Source of the DNA: Haloferax sp046557615
Lineage (GTDB): Archaea > Halobacteriota > Halobacteria > Halobacteriales > Haloferacaceae
NCBI RefSeq assembly: GCF_046557615.1
Contig: NZ_JBKIII010000001.1
Location: 434,001 to 498,000, forward strand
Length of the DNA: 64,000 bases
Reading direction: 5' to 3'
The translations under genes and the position numbers were made by a program. The notes beneath the pieces were generated by a model. The model had not been told where the DNA came from. It did not search any database and worked only from the letters and a program-made list of their open reading frames with translations. This document shows positions 8,242-16,857 of the stretch, piece after piece (positions within the stretch are counted from its first letter, which is position 1; each line of letters begins with the position of its first letter).

Positions 8242-9411
8242 CTACTCGACGACCAACTGGACCGGATAGTCGTTGAAGTTCTCGAAGCCGTCTTCGGTGA
8301 CGACGACCATATCCTCGATTCTGACGCCACCGATTTCGGGGTCGTACAGACCGGGTTCGATGGTGATGACGTGGCCGGGCTTGAGTTCTTCACCAACCTG
8401 ACTGACGTTTGGATATTCGTGGACGTCGAGGCCGACACCGTGGCCCGTGCTGTGAATGAATCCCGTGTCGGCGTTCGGGTCGGCACGGAGCGTGTTCTCG
8501 CCCGCTTCCTCGTACACGTCACACACCGCATCGTGTACGTCGGCACCGGTTGCCCCCGGTTTCGTCGCGTCGAACGCGGCCTGAAGCGCACGCTCGGTGA
8601 GTTCGAACCACTCACGAATCTCGTCCGAGGGTTCGCCCTTGACGAACGTTCGCGTCATATCGCCGTTGTACTTCGTCTCCTTGTCGCGCGGGAAGATGTC
8701 GATGATGATGGCCTCGCCCGCTTCGAGCGGCCCACTGCCGCGGTTGTGCGGGTCGGCGGCGTCAGCACCGCAGGCGACGATGGTCTCGTCCAGTGCGCAG
8801 CCGTGACGCAGCAGCGTCACTTCGATTTCCTCTTTGACGCGCTCGCTGGTCAGCGGTTCGCCCTCGTAGTAGAGGACACCGCCTTCGACATCGGCGGCAC
8901 GAATCAGGTCTTCTGCGGCCTGCATCGACGCTTCGTTCGCGTCTTGTGCGTCGCGGATGTACTCGAGTTCTTCGTCGCTCTTGACCGCCCGGATGTTCTT
9001 GATGACGTCTTCCGGCTGGGGTTCGACGGTCACGCCGTCCTCGCGGAGCGCGTCGGCGGTTCCGACCGGGAAGTCCGAGGGGACGGCAATCGATTCGACG
9101 CCCTTGTCGGCGAGGAACGCGGCGACGGTCTTGGCGTTCCCGACGACCGGGCCGTACTCCTTGTAGTTCTCCATGGAGTCGTAGGTCGCCCGTCGCGTGA
9201 CGGTATCGGCGCGACTCTCCTTTACTGCGCGACCGTATTCGAGTGCGGAGACGAGGAGGTGGACGCCCTCGGGTGTGTAGAGGGTGTGAAAGTTGTCTGG
9301 GGCGTCGAATCCAGAGAGATACACCTGGTTCGAATCGTCGCCCGCGGCCTCGATGAGATAGCCATCTGCCTCGCCGAGCGACTCGGTAAGTGCCGAGAAA
9401 TCAGGTTCCAT
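8242..9411 (-). CDS. M24-family metallopeptidase (Xaa-Pro aminopeptidase-like)
   Basis: 389 aa: N-terminal creatinase-like domain (about 1-135) followed by a pita-bread M24 catalytic domain. Metal ligands can be placed: IIIDIFPRD (Asp), TGHGVGLDVHEYP (His), ITIEPGLYDPE (Glu) and GGVRIEDMVVV (Glu). Predicted cytosolic cleavage of N-terminal residues before proline. The start at 9411 (MEPDFSALTES) is chosen because the family domain begins there and the upstream frame overlaps the aroA promoter region. Divergent from aroA with a 111-bp gap. Confidence 0.92.
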   Translation of the reverse strand: MEPDFSALTESLGEADGYLIEAAGDDSNQVYLSGFDAPDNFHTLYTPEGVHLLVSALEYGRAVKESRADTVTRRATYDSMENYKEYGPVVGNAKTVAAFLADKGVESIAVPSDFPVGTADALREDGVTVEPQPEDVIKNIRAVKSDEELEYIRDAQDANEASMQAAEDLIRAADVEGGVLYYEGEPLTSERVKEEIEVTLLRHGCALDETIVACGADAADPHNRGSGPLEAGEAIIIDIFPRDKETKYNGDMTRTFVKGEPSDEIREWFELTERALQAAFDATKPGATGADVHDAVCDVYEEAGENTLRADPNADTGFIHSTGHGVGLDVHEYPNVSQVGEELKPGHVITIEPGLYDPEIGGVRIEDMVVVTEDGFENFNDYPVQLVVE

Positions 9412-9522
9412 AATCCGGGGTTCGGCGGGTTGGTAGAAAAACGCTCCCGTCGGGGACGAACCACGTCCGAGAACATCGCCGCGGTCGGTACCCTGATAGG
9501 CCCACTCGACAACCCCCCGCGT

Positions 9523-10815
9523 ATGGACGTCACTATTTCGCCGTCTCGTGTGCAGGGAATCACACGAGCGCCCCCATCGAAAAGCTACACACACCGCGCG
9601 ATTCTCGCCGCAGGCTACAGCGACAGCGCGACGGTCACAAACGCGCTCGTGAGCGCCGACACGAAGGCGACGATGCGTGCGGTGAGTGCATTCGGTGGAA
9701 CCGTCGAACGCGACGGCCAAACCATCGACGTCGAAGGATTCGACGGTCGCCCTGACACCCCGGACAACGTCATCGATTGTGCGAACTCGGGGACGACGAT
9801 GCGACTCGTGACCGCCTGTGCCGGACTCGGAGAGAATTTGACTGTCCTCACCGGCGACGACTCGCTTCGGTCGCGCCCGCAAGCCCCGCTTCTGGAGGCC
9901 GTCTTCGACCTCGATGGGCGCGCGGAGAGCACCCGCCGAAACGGACAAGCACCGCTCGTCGTCGGCGATGGCATGGCTGGCGGGACGGTGGAGATTCCTG
10001 GCGACGTGTCCTCGCAGTACATCTCAGCATTGCTGATGGCCGGAGCAGTCACCGAGGAAGGAATCGACATCGAACTCACGACGGAACTCAAGTCCGCACC
10101 GTACGTCGAAATCACGCTCGAACTCCTCGCCGAATACGGTATCGAGACGACGATGACTGACACTGGATTCTCTGTCTCGGGCAGTCAATCGTACCGGCCC
10201 GCAGGCGGCGAGTACGACGTTCCGGGCGACTTCTCCTCTATCTCGTACCTCCTCGCGGCGGGTGCCGCCGCAGGTGAAGAAGGCGGCTCGGTCGTCATCG
10301 AAGGTGCCCGCCCATCAGCACAGGGCGATACTGCAATCGTCGATATCATCCGTGACATGGGCGCAGACGTCGAGTGGGACGAAGATGCAGGCGAACTCAC
10401 CGTCTCTGTCGCCGACCTCTCGGGAACCACCGTCGATGTGGGCGACACGCCGGACCTCTTGCCGACGATTGCCGCGCTCGGTGCAATTGCCGACGGCGAC
10501 ACGGTAATCGAGAACTGCGAACACGTCCGCTTCAAAGAGACCGACCGCGTGACGGCGATGGCCGAAGAACTGGCGAAGATGGACGCGCACGTCACCGAAG
10601 AGCGCGGCCGACTCACGATTCACGGCGGCCAGACCGACCTCGTCGGTGCCGACGTTGACGGCCGCGGCGACCACCGAATCGTCATGGCACTCACCATCGC
10701 TGGTCTCGTCGCCGAAGGCGAGACGACGATTGCCGGGAGCGAACACGTGGATGTGTCGTTCCCGAACTTCTTCGAGTCGATGGCGGCACTCGGCGCGGAC
10801 GTTACAGAGAACTGA
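9523..10815 (+). CDS. aroA: 3-phosphoshikimate 1-carboxyvinyltransferase (EPSP synthase)
   Basis: 430 aa, normal AroA length. Motifs: PPSKSYTHRAILAA (shikimate-3-phosphate and PEP binding Lys/Ser), NSGTTMRL, and a C-terminal RFKETDR-type segment followed by DGRGDHRIVMAL. Transfers enolpyruvate from PEP to shikimate-3-phosphate. The start is the ATG at 9523, where the protein enters directly with MDVTISPS; the frame is open for over 1 kb upstream only because it is antisense to the M24 peptidase gene. aroC lies 1.2 kb downstream, separated by a pseudogene and an opposing gene. Confidence 0.95.
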   Translation: MDVTISPSRVQGITRAPPSKSYTHRAILAAGYSDSATVTNALVSADTKATMRAVSAFGGTVERDGQTIDVEGFDGRPDTPDNVIDCANSGTTMRLVTACAGLGENLTVLTGDDSLRSRPQAPLLEAVFDLDGRAESTRRNGQAPLVVGDGMAGGTVEIPGDVSSQYISALLMAGAVTEEGIDIELTTELKSAPYVEITLELLAEYGIETTMTDTGFSVSGSQSYRPAGGEYDVPGDFSSISYLLAAGAAAGEEGGSVVIEGARPSAQGDTAIVDIIRDMGADVEWDEDAGELTVSVADLSGTTVDVGDTPDLLPTIAALGAIADGDTVIENCEHVRFKETDRVTAMAEELAKMDAHVTEERGRLTIHGGQTDLVGADVDGRGDHRIVMALTIAGLVAEGETTIAGSEHVDVSFPNFFESMAALGADVTEN

Positions 10816-10856
10816 AACGACGGAAGATTTTTCGCCGACTCGAACGCCGACCGTGT

Positions 10857-11482
10857 ATGGCTGAACTCTCGCAGTCGTCGTTGCGTGACCGCCAATTGGA
10901 GGATGGATTTCTCTTTCCTGCGTACGACGACTGGTGCTTTTCTCGGATTCCGGGGACTATCGGGTCGCTCCTCGGCGCAGCGGTTGGCCCGGAACTCCCC
11001 GCCGCCGCAATCGACGGGTACGACGATGTTTCCCGCGTCGTCGTCTTTCTCGTCGATGGATTCGGCCTCGCACAATGATGGCGCACGCAGTTACACACCA
11101 CTCCTTCGGGCGTTCGAACACGGCGGTCGGGTGACACCGTTGACGAGTATCTACCCTCTGAAACCGCTGCCGCGATGAATACGTTCCACTCGGGCGCTCT
11201 CACGTCGGAACACGGTGCCGTCGGCTGGAACCTCTACGAACCAGAGGTAGACGAACAATTCGAGACGTTGCCGTTTCTCCGAAAAGACGGGACAGAACCG
11301 GAGAGGATGGAGTACGAAGACATCGCGAATGCCGAACGTATCTACCCCGACCTGAAGGCCGCTGGCGTGGAGACCCATCAGGTCACGCCGTTTCCGAACG
11401 GAGGGACGGTGCCCCATACCTACGACCCAGAAGACCTCTCGACGTTTCCCGAAGCGTTCGAGTCGGCGTCCTCGGGACCGTA
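10857..11482 (+). pseudogene. Decayed alkaline phosphatase-superfamily phosphodiesterase
   Basis: The first 73 codons (MAELSQSSLRDRQ...) run to VVVFLVDGFGLAQ, the start of a nucleotide pyrophosphatase/phosphodiesterase-like protein, and then hit a stop at 11076-11078. The protein resumes in the +1 frame (TPLLRAFEHGGRVTPLTS, to about 11155) and returns to the first frame (SETAAAMNTFHSGALTSEHG...) until about 11482. There the homology ends and sequence antisense to the next gene begins. This is one in-frame stop, two compensating frameshifts and a missing C-terminal half: a dead gene. Family assignment rests on VDGFG and the SETAAAMNTF / ALTSEHGAVGWNLYE segments. End coordinate approximate. Confidence 0.75.
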
Positions 11483-11923
11483 CCCCGTTACGCCCGTCTC
11501 TTTCACGATTGCATCGGTCCACCAGAGTTTGAACACCATGACGCCGAGCGTGCCGAGTGCGGTTCCGACTGGTTTGCGCCGGATGGCGGAGACGAACGCG
11601 TAGAGAGTCACGGGGATGTTGATGACGTTGAGGATATTGGGGTAGTCCAGCCCCATCGTCTTGTTGCCCGCACCGAGCCACTCCTCCTCGGCGAGGACGA
11701 TTTTACTGAGCCAGTTGTCGGTCCGTTTTGGACGCGGGAACAAAATCGGGTTGACGGCGAGGAATGCCGTGGTGGCCGCGAGCAACTTCGCGTCTCGTCG
11801 GTAGATGGCGTACATCAAGATTGGGTACGCGAGGATTCGAGTCCCTGCGCTCCACGGATTTGCGTGTCGTTCCCAGAACGTCGATTCGAGTCGGTCGCGG
11901 ACGCCGAGTGAGAGAATGGACAT
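11420..11923 (-). CDS. DUF6653-like membrane protein
   Basis: 167 aa hypothetical protein. A polar N-terminus with RLESTFWERHANPWSAGTR is followed by hydrophobic stretches at about 30-45, 48-62, 98-112 and 120-136. It resembles a haloarchaeal membrane family I know as DUF6653; this is from memory. The last 25 residues are Gly/Asn/Ser-rich and overlap the truncated phosphodiesterase pseudogene, so the C-terminus may have been created or altered by the deletion that removed that gene's end. Function unknown. Confidence 0.7.
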   Translation of the reverse strand: MSILSLGVRDRLESTFWERHANPWSAGTRILAYPILMYAIYRRDAKLLAATTAFLAVNPILFPRPKRTDNWLSKIVLAEEEWLGAGNKTMGLDYPNILNVINIPVTLYAFVSAIRRKPVGTALGTLGVMVFKLWWTDAIVKETGVTGYGPEDADSNASGNVERSSGS

Positions 11924-12059
11924 ACAGAACGTAGGCGTGGGGGGATAATCAGTTCATGCGCGTGTGTGAGTCAGACCATCGACACCCATCACTGCACACT
12001 CCCGACCAGCATTGCACCTTTCTACAAACACTAAATGTCCGGCCCCCCGAGGGCGGGTA

Positions 12060-13217
12060 ATGAATGGGAACGAATTCGGTCGTCTCTTCCGGATGACCAC
12101 ATACGGCGAGAGCCACGGTGAGGCCATGGGTGTCACCCTCTCGGGCATCCCTGCGGGCGTCGAACTCTCTGTCGAGGAGATACAGAAGGAACTTGACCGA
12201 CGCAAACCCGGCCAGTCGATGATAACGACGAGTCGCGGCGAACCCGACGCTGTCGTCGTCAACTCCGGCATTCAGGACGGCTATACGACGGGGACACCTA
12301 TCGGCATGGTCGTCCAGAACAAGGACGCACGCTCGGGGAAGTACGAACCCTACGTGACCGCGCCGCGCCCCTCGCACGGCGATTTCACCTACTCCGCGAA
12401 GTTCGGCACGCGTAACTGGGGTGGCGGCGGTCGCTCGTCCGCGCGCGAGACAGTCAACTGGGTCGCCGCCGGTGCGGTCGCAAAGCAAGTCCTCGAACAG
12501 AGTGAGTACGACATTCAGGTGAAGGCGCACGTGAACCAAATCGGCGATATCGAAGCGCCGCCGGTCTCGTTCGAGGATATTCTCGAACACAGCGAGGAGA
12601 ACGACGTTCGGTGTGGCCACCCCGAGACGGCCGAAAAGATGCAGGAAGCAATCGAGCAGTACCAGAAGGAAGGCGACTCCATCGGCGGGTCGATTTACTT
12701 CGAAGCGCAGGGCGTCCCGCGCGGACTTGGCGCGCCACGGTTCGACTCGTTCTCGGCCCGTCTCGGACAGGCGATGATGTCTGTTCCGGCGACGACGGCG
12801 TTCGAGTTCGGTCTGGGTCGTGAAGCCCGCGAGTGGACCGGTTCCGACCGCAACGAGAACTGGGAGTTCGACGAAGACGGCGACCCTGTTCCTGTCGGCA
12901 ACAAACATGGCGGCATTCAGGGTGGCATCACCACCGGTCAGCCCATTTATGGTGAGATGACCCTGCACGCGCCAACGTCGATTCCGAAGAAGCAGCAGAC
13001 GGTCGATTGGGAGACCGGCGAAGAGAAGGAAATTCAGGTCGTTGGCCGCCACGACCCAGTGTTGCCACCGCGTGGTGTTCCCGTCGTCGAGGCGATGCTC
13101 TATGCGACGATTCTCGACTTTATGTTGCTCTCAGGCCGTATAAACCCCGACCGACTCGATGGACAAGTGGGTGAATACGACACGCCATACCACCCGTCGA
13201 GTCCCGAAAACGAATGA
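12060..13217 (+). CDS. aroC: Chorismate synthase
   Basis: 385 aa. Signature GESHG near the start (RMTTYGESHGEAMG), then the central SARETVNWVAAGA segment and a C-terminal ARHDPVLPPRGVPVVEAM-type motif (here GRHDPVLPPRG). Converts EPSP to chorismate using reduced FMN. The ATG at 12060 (MNGNEFGRLFR) is the usual start; the earlier in-frame codon at 12012 lies in a TTTCTAC-rich spacer. Together with aroA and tyrA it gives the window a shikimate-to-tyrosine block. Confidence 0.96.
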   Translation: MNGNEFGRLFRMTTYGESHGEAMGVTLSGIPAGVELSVEEIQKELDRRKPGQSMITTSRGEPDAVVVNSGIQDGYTTGTPIGMVVQNKDARSGKYEPYVTAPRPSHGDFTYSAKFGTRNWGGGGRSSARETVNWVAAGAVAKQVLEQSEYDIQVKAHVNQIGDIEAPPVSFEDILEHSEENDVRCGHPETAEKMQEAIEQYQKEGDSIGGSIYFEAQGVPRGLGAPRFDSFSARLGQAMMSVPATTAFEFGLGREAREWTGSDRNENWEFDEDGDPVPVGNKHGGIQGGITTGQPIYGEMTLHAPTSIPKKQQTVDWETGEEKEIQVVGRHDPVLPPRGVPVVEAMLYATILDFMLLSGRINPDRLDGQVGEYDTPYHPSSPENE

Positions 13218-13219
13218 AA

Positions 13220-13250
13220 TAACTCTCTTTCGAGTAAGGCTTATATATTA
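13220..13250 (+). promoter_or_regulatory. AT-rich promoter with a TrmB-like inverted site, upstream of porA
   Basis: AACT-N7-GAGTA (13221-13236) differs at one position from TACT-N7-GAGTA, the binding consensus I recall for Halobacterium TrmB. It sits directly before CTTATATATT (13239-13248), a strong TATA candidate. Transcription from it would give porA a leader of about 150 nt. A second, weaker TATA-like box (CTTTAATC, about 13357-13364) lies closer to the gene. Confidence 0.4.
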
Positions 13251-13417
13251 TAATTGTTCCTAACTTACGGATTGTCCACTTTTATCTGAGAATGAGTTGA
13301 GCAAATTAAGAATATTAAGTCCTTCATTATCTTTCCTTGTTAATCCATAGCAAAGTCTTTAATCGAGCCCCCTCCAAATCCATTAATAGTGCCCCAGCGG
13401 GGCCGTGAGCTCAAATT

Positions 13418-15313
13418 ATGACTGACCACGAACTTATCTGGCGCATCGCAGGAGGTTCCGGGGACGGCATCGCCTCGACCAGCCAGAACTTCGCAAAAGC
13501 CCTGATGCGAGCAGGGCTTCATGTTTTCACGCATCGACACTATCCATCGCGCATCCGTGGTGGCCACACGTACACGGAAGTCCGCGTCAGTGCGGACCCC
13601 GTCAAGTCGCGCGGTGACGGATACAACTTCCTTCTCTCGCTCGGTGACTCCTTCGCACGCAACCCGAGCGAAGGTGCCTACTACGGCAACGAGGAGATCA
13701 AACCACTCTCGGAGAATCTCGACGAACTCAACGAAGGGGGCGTCATCGTCTACGACTCCGGCCTGCTCGACGCATCCGAAATCGAGAACTTCGACGAGCG
13801 CGTCGAGGAGAACAACTGGCACGTCTACGACATCGACCTGCGCACCATCGCCCGTGAACACGGCCGTGAGGTCATGCGTAACACCGCCGGTGTCGCAGTC
13901 ACCTGTGCTATCGCAGACATCGAACCCGACGTCATCAAGAGCCTGATGTCGGACGCGATGCCTGACAAGATTCTCGAACCCAACCTCGAAGTCTTCGACG
14001 ACGCCTACGAAATGGTCCAAGAAGAGTTCGACATCGACGCACCTGACGTCTCGGTCCCGACGGGCGAACACGACGAAGAACAGGTGCTTCTCTCTGGCTC
14101 TGACGCGATTGCCTACGGTGCAATCGACGAAGGCTGCCGCTTCATCGCGGGCTACCCGATGACCCCGTGGACGGAAGTCTTCACCATCATGACCCAGAAC
14201 CTCCCCGAACTCGGTGGCATCTCCGAGCAGGTGGAGGACGAAATCGCCGCTGCTGCGCTCGCAATCGGTGCGTCGCACGCTGGCGCGAAGGCCATGTCCG
14301 GTTCGTCCGGCGGTGGCTTCTCGCTGATGTCCGAGCCACTCGGTCTCGCAGAGATCAGTGAGACGCCGCTCGTCCTCGTCGAAGCCATGCGCGCCGGTCC
14401 TTCGACCGGTATGCCGACGAAGCCAGAACAGTCCGACCTCGAACACGTGCTGTACACCTCGCAGGGCGACTCGCACCGCGTCGTCTTCGCACCCGGTACC
14501 GCCGCCGAGGCGTACTACCAGACGCGTAAAGCGTTCAAGCTCGCCTACGAGTACCAGATTCCGGCAATCGTCCTGTACGACCAGAAGCTCGGTGGCGAAC
14601 TCACGAACGTCCCGGCTTCGGTCTTCGACGAAGAGCCGAACGCCGACCTCGGTTCCGTCCTGACGGAAGCCGAAATCGCAGACGCGCCGCACGACGAGTC
14701 GGGCAAGTTCCACCGCTTCCGCCACGACTCCGAGAACGGCGTCTCGCCGCGCTCGCTGCCGGGCCAGAAGGGTGGTCGCTACCTCGCATCGGGTAACGAA
14801 CACATGCCCGCCGGTCACATCTCGGAATCTCCCGAGAACCGCGTCGCGCAGATGAACCGCCGCATGCAGAAGGTCGATTCCATCCGTGCCGAACTCGACG
14901 CGGACGACGACTTCAACACGGTTTATGGTCCGGAAGACGCCGAGTACGGTCTCATCACGTTCGGGAGCCAGCAGGGTACCGTCGAAGAGGCAGCCGACGT
15001 TCTCAACGACAACGGCCACTCGGTCAAGGTCTACGGCGTCTCCGAGATGATGCCATTCCCGAAGGAACAGTTCGCGGCCTTCCTCGACAGCGTCGACGAG
15101 GCGCTCGTCGTCGAGATGACGGCCTCTGCACAGTTCCGTGGCCTCGCACAGAAGGAACTCGGCCAGTACGGCGACAAGATGTCGAGTCTCCTCAAGTACA
15201 ACGGTAACCCGTTCGAGCCTGCCGAAATCGTCGAAGGCTTCGAGACGGGCCTCCTCAGCGGCGAGGAGCTTCCTCACAGCCGCACGAAGTTCGTCCCAAA
15301 GGTGGGTGAATAA
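13418..15313 (+). CDS. porA: Pyruvate:ferredoxin oxidoreductase alpha subunit
   Basis: 631 aa. A fused gamma domain at the N-terminus (AGGSGDGIAST, residues about 8-18, then RIRGGHTYTEVR) is followed by the alpha (pyrimidine-binding) domain with EQVEDEIAAAALAIGASHAG and MSGSSGGGFSLMSE. This two-subunit layout is that of haloarchaeal 2-oxoacid:ferredoxin oxidoreductases. The YPSRIRGGHTY pattern fits what I recall of PorA rather than KorA; the paralogue choice is less certain than the family. Oxidatively decarboxylates a 2-oxoacid to acyl-CoA and reduces ferredoxin. porB follows 2 bp later. Confidence 0.88.
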   Translation: MTDHELIWRIAGGSGDGIASTSQNFAKALMRAGLHVFTHRHYPSRIRGGHTYTEVRVSADPVKSRGDGYNFLLSLGDSFARNPSEGAYYGNEEIKPLSENLDELNEGGVIVYDSGLLDASEIENFDERVEENNWHVYDIDLRTIAREHGREVMRNTAGVAVTCAIADIEPDVIKSLMSDAMPDKILEPNLEVFDDAYEMVQEEFDIDAPDVSVPTGEHDEEQVLLSGSDAIAYGAIDEGCRFIAGYPMTPWTEVFTIMTQNLPELGGISEQVEDEIAAAALAIGASHAGAKAMSGSSGGGFSLMSEPLGLAEISETPLVLVEAMRAGPSTGMPTKPEQSDLEHVLYTSQGDSHRVVFAPGTAAEAYYQTRKAFKLAYEYQIPAIVLYDQKLGGELTNVPASVFDEEPNADLGSVLTEAEIADAPHDESGKFHRFRHDSENGVSPRSLPGQKGGRYLASGNEHMPAGHISESPENRVAQMNRRMQKVDSIRAELDADDDFNTVYGPEDAEYGLITFGSQQGTVEEAADVLNDNGHSVKVYGVSEMMPFPKEQFAAFLDSVDEALVVEMTASAQFRGLAQKELGQYGDKMSSLLKYNGNPFEPAEIVEGFETGLLSGEELPHSRTKFVPKVGE

Positions 15314-15315
15314 TT

Positions 15316-16254
15316 ATGAGTGCATTCAGCGCAATCGGTGAAGAAACGGAGAAAGACCAGAACGAGTTCACGCCCGGACTCGAACCCCAGCCGACGTGGT
15401 GTCCTGGCTGTGGTGACTTCGGTGTCCTCAAGGCACTGAAGGGTGCGGCGGCCGAACTCGGCCTGTCGCCCGACGAGATGATGGTTACGACCGGTATCGG
15501 CTGTTCCGGTAAGCTCAACAGCTACTTCAACAGCTACGGGTTCCACACCATCCACGGCCGTTCGCTGCCTATCGCCCGCGCGGCGAAGCTCGCGAACCCC
15601 GGCCTGACTGTGGTCGCCGCTGGCGGTGACGGTGACGGCTACGGTATCGGTGGCAACCACTTCATGCACACCGCTCGTGAGAACCACGACATCACGTACA
15701 TCGTGTTCAACAACGAGATTTTCGGCCTCACGAAGGGACAGACCTCCCCGACGTCGCCGATGGGCCACAAGTCCAAGACCCAGCCTCACGGCTCGGCCAA
15801 GCAGCCACTTCGCCCACTCTCGATGTCGCTCAACGCAGGCGCGTCCTACGTCGCCCGCACGGCGGCAGTGAACCCGAACCAGGCGAAGGATATCATCGTC
15901 GAAGCAATCGAACACGACGGCTTCTCGCACGTTGACTTCCTGACCCAGTGTCCGACCTGGAACAAGGACGCACGCCAGTACGTCCCGTACATCGACATCA
16001 ACGACTCCGACGACTACGACTTCGACAACACGAACCGTTCGGAGGCCGCAGAGATGATGTTCCAGACCGAAGACGCACTCCACGAGGGCAAGGTTCTCAC
16101 CGGTCGATACTACGTCGACTCCGAGCGCCCGTCCTACCAGCAGGAAAAGCGTCGCATCGGCGAGATTCCGGAAGAACCGCTCGTCGAGCGCTACTTCGAC
16201 GAGGACTACGAGTGGGAGCGTTCCTTCGACTCGTTCCTCTCGAAGCACAAGTAA
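15316..16254 (+). CDS. porB: Pyruvate:ferredoxin oxidoreductase beta subunit
   Basis: 312 aa TPP-binding subunit. CPGCGDFGVLKAL and GIGCSGKLNSY hold conserved cysteines, which probably ligate the single [4Fe-4S] cluster. GGDGDGYGIGGNHFMHT is the TPP-binding GDG...N motif, and FNNEIFGLTKGQTSPTSP is the usual downstream segment. No extra ferredoxin domain. Starts 2 bp after porA's stop, so it is cotranscribed and probably translationally coupled. The Lrp/AsnC regulator 96 bp downstream could respond to amino or 2-oxo acid supply. Confidence 0.9.
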   Translation: MSAFSAIGEETEKDQNEFTPGLEPQPTWCPGCGDFGVLKALKGAAAELGLSPDEMMVTTGIGCSGKLNSYFNSYGFHTIHGRSLPIARAAKLANPGLTVVAAGGDGDGYGIGGNHFMHTARENHDITYIVFNNEIFGLTKGQTSPTSPMGHKSKTQPHGSAKQPLRPLSMSLNAGASYVARTAAVNPNQAKDIIVEAIEHDGFSHVDFLTQCPTWNKDARQYVPYIDINDSDDYDFDNTNRSEAAEMMFQTEDALHEGKVLTGRYYVDSERPSYQQEKRRIGEIPEEPLVERYFDEDYEWERSFDSFLSKHK

Positions 16255-16350
16255 CCTGAATTCTTTCCGGCTTTCGGGCCGGTTTTAACGTAACTGAGAA
16301 GGCTTTGCGTTTCCGGAAGATATTTTTCTCTCGTGTGAAAAAACACGGCT

Positions 16351-16779
16351 ATGGATTCGACCGCTACAGAGGGTCGCATACTCGCGGTCTTAGAGCAAGA
16401 CGCGAAAGCGTCGTATGCGGAGATTGCCGAGCGGGCGGGTGTCTCGAAGCCCACCGTCCGAAAGTACATTCAAAAACTCGAAGAAAACGGAGTCATCATC
16501 GGTTACTCGGCCGATATCGACCCGAAGAAACTCGCAGGCCAGTCGATTGCGATGGTCGGTATCGACGTTGCGAGCGAGCGCTATGTGGAAGCGACGCGCG
16601 CGCTCAAGGGCCTCGAAGCCATCGAGTCGCTTTACACCTCCTCGGGTGACCACATGTTGATGGCCGAAGTTCGTGCGCCCGACGGTGATGCACTGGGTGG
16701 CGTCATCTCCGACGAAATTCTCTCTATCGACGGTGTCACCGCCGCTCACCCGTCGTTCCTCCAAGAGCGCCTCAAGTAA
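16351..16779 (+). CDS. Lrp/AsnC family transcriptional regulator
   Basis: 142 aa. Winged HTH at the N-terminus (ILAVLEQDAKASYAEIAERAG, then VSKPTVRKYIQKLEENGVI) and a RAM/AsnC effector domain from about residue 65 (AMVGIDVASERYVEATRALKG...). Members bind DNA as dimers or octamers and sense amino acids. Its position directly behind porAB is consistent with regulation of that operon, but no operator was identified. Confidence 0.92.
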   Translation: MDSTATEGRILAVLEQDAKASYAEIAERAGVSKPTVRKYIQKLEENGVIIGYSADIDPKKLAGQSIAMVGIDVASERYVEATRALKGLEAIESLYTSSGDHMLMAEVRAPDGDALGGVISDEILSIDGVTAAHPSFLQERLK

Positions 16780-16857
16780 CGTTCCAAGACCCTCTGTCGG
16801 TTTACTTTCACTGCGCTATCTGAACTTTCAGGTTGCCTCGGGTTCTTCTACTATACA

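Noticed and set aside
11949..13052. 367-codon minus-strand open frame
   Set aside because: Antisense to aroC; shadow frame.
13340..15277. 645-codon minus-strand open frame
   Set aside because: Exactly antisense to porA, with Arg/Asp/Val-rich shadow composition.
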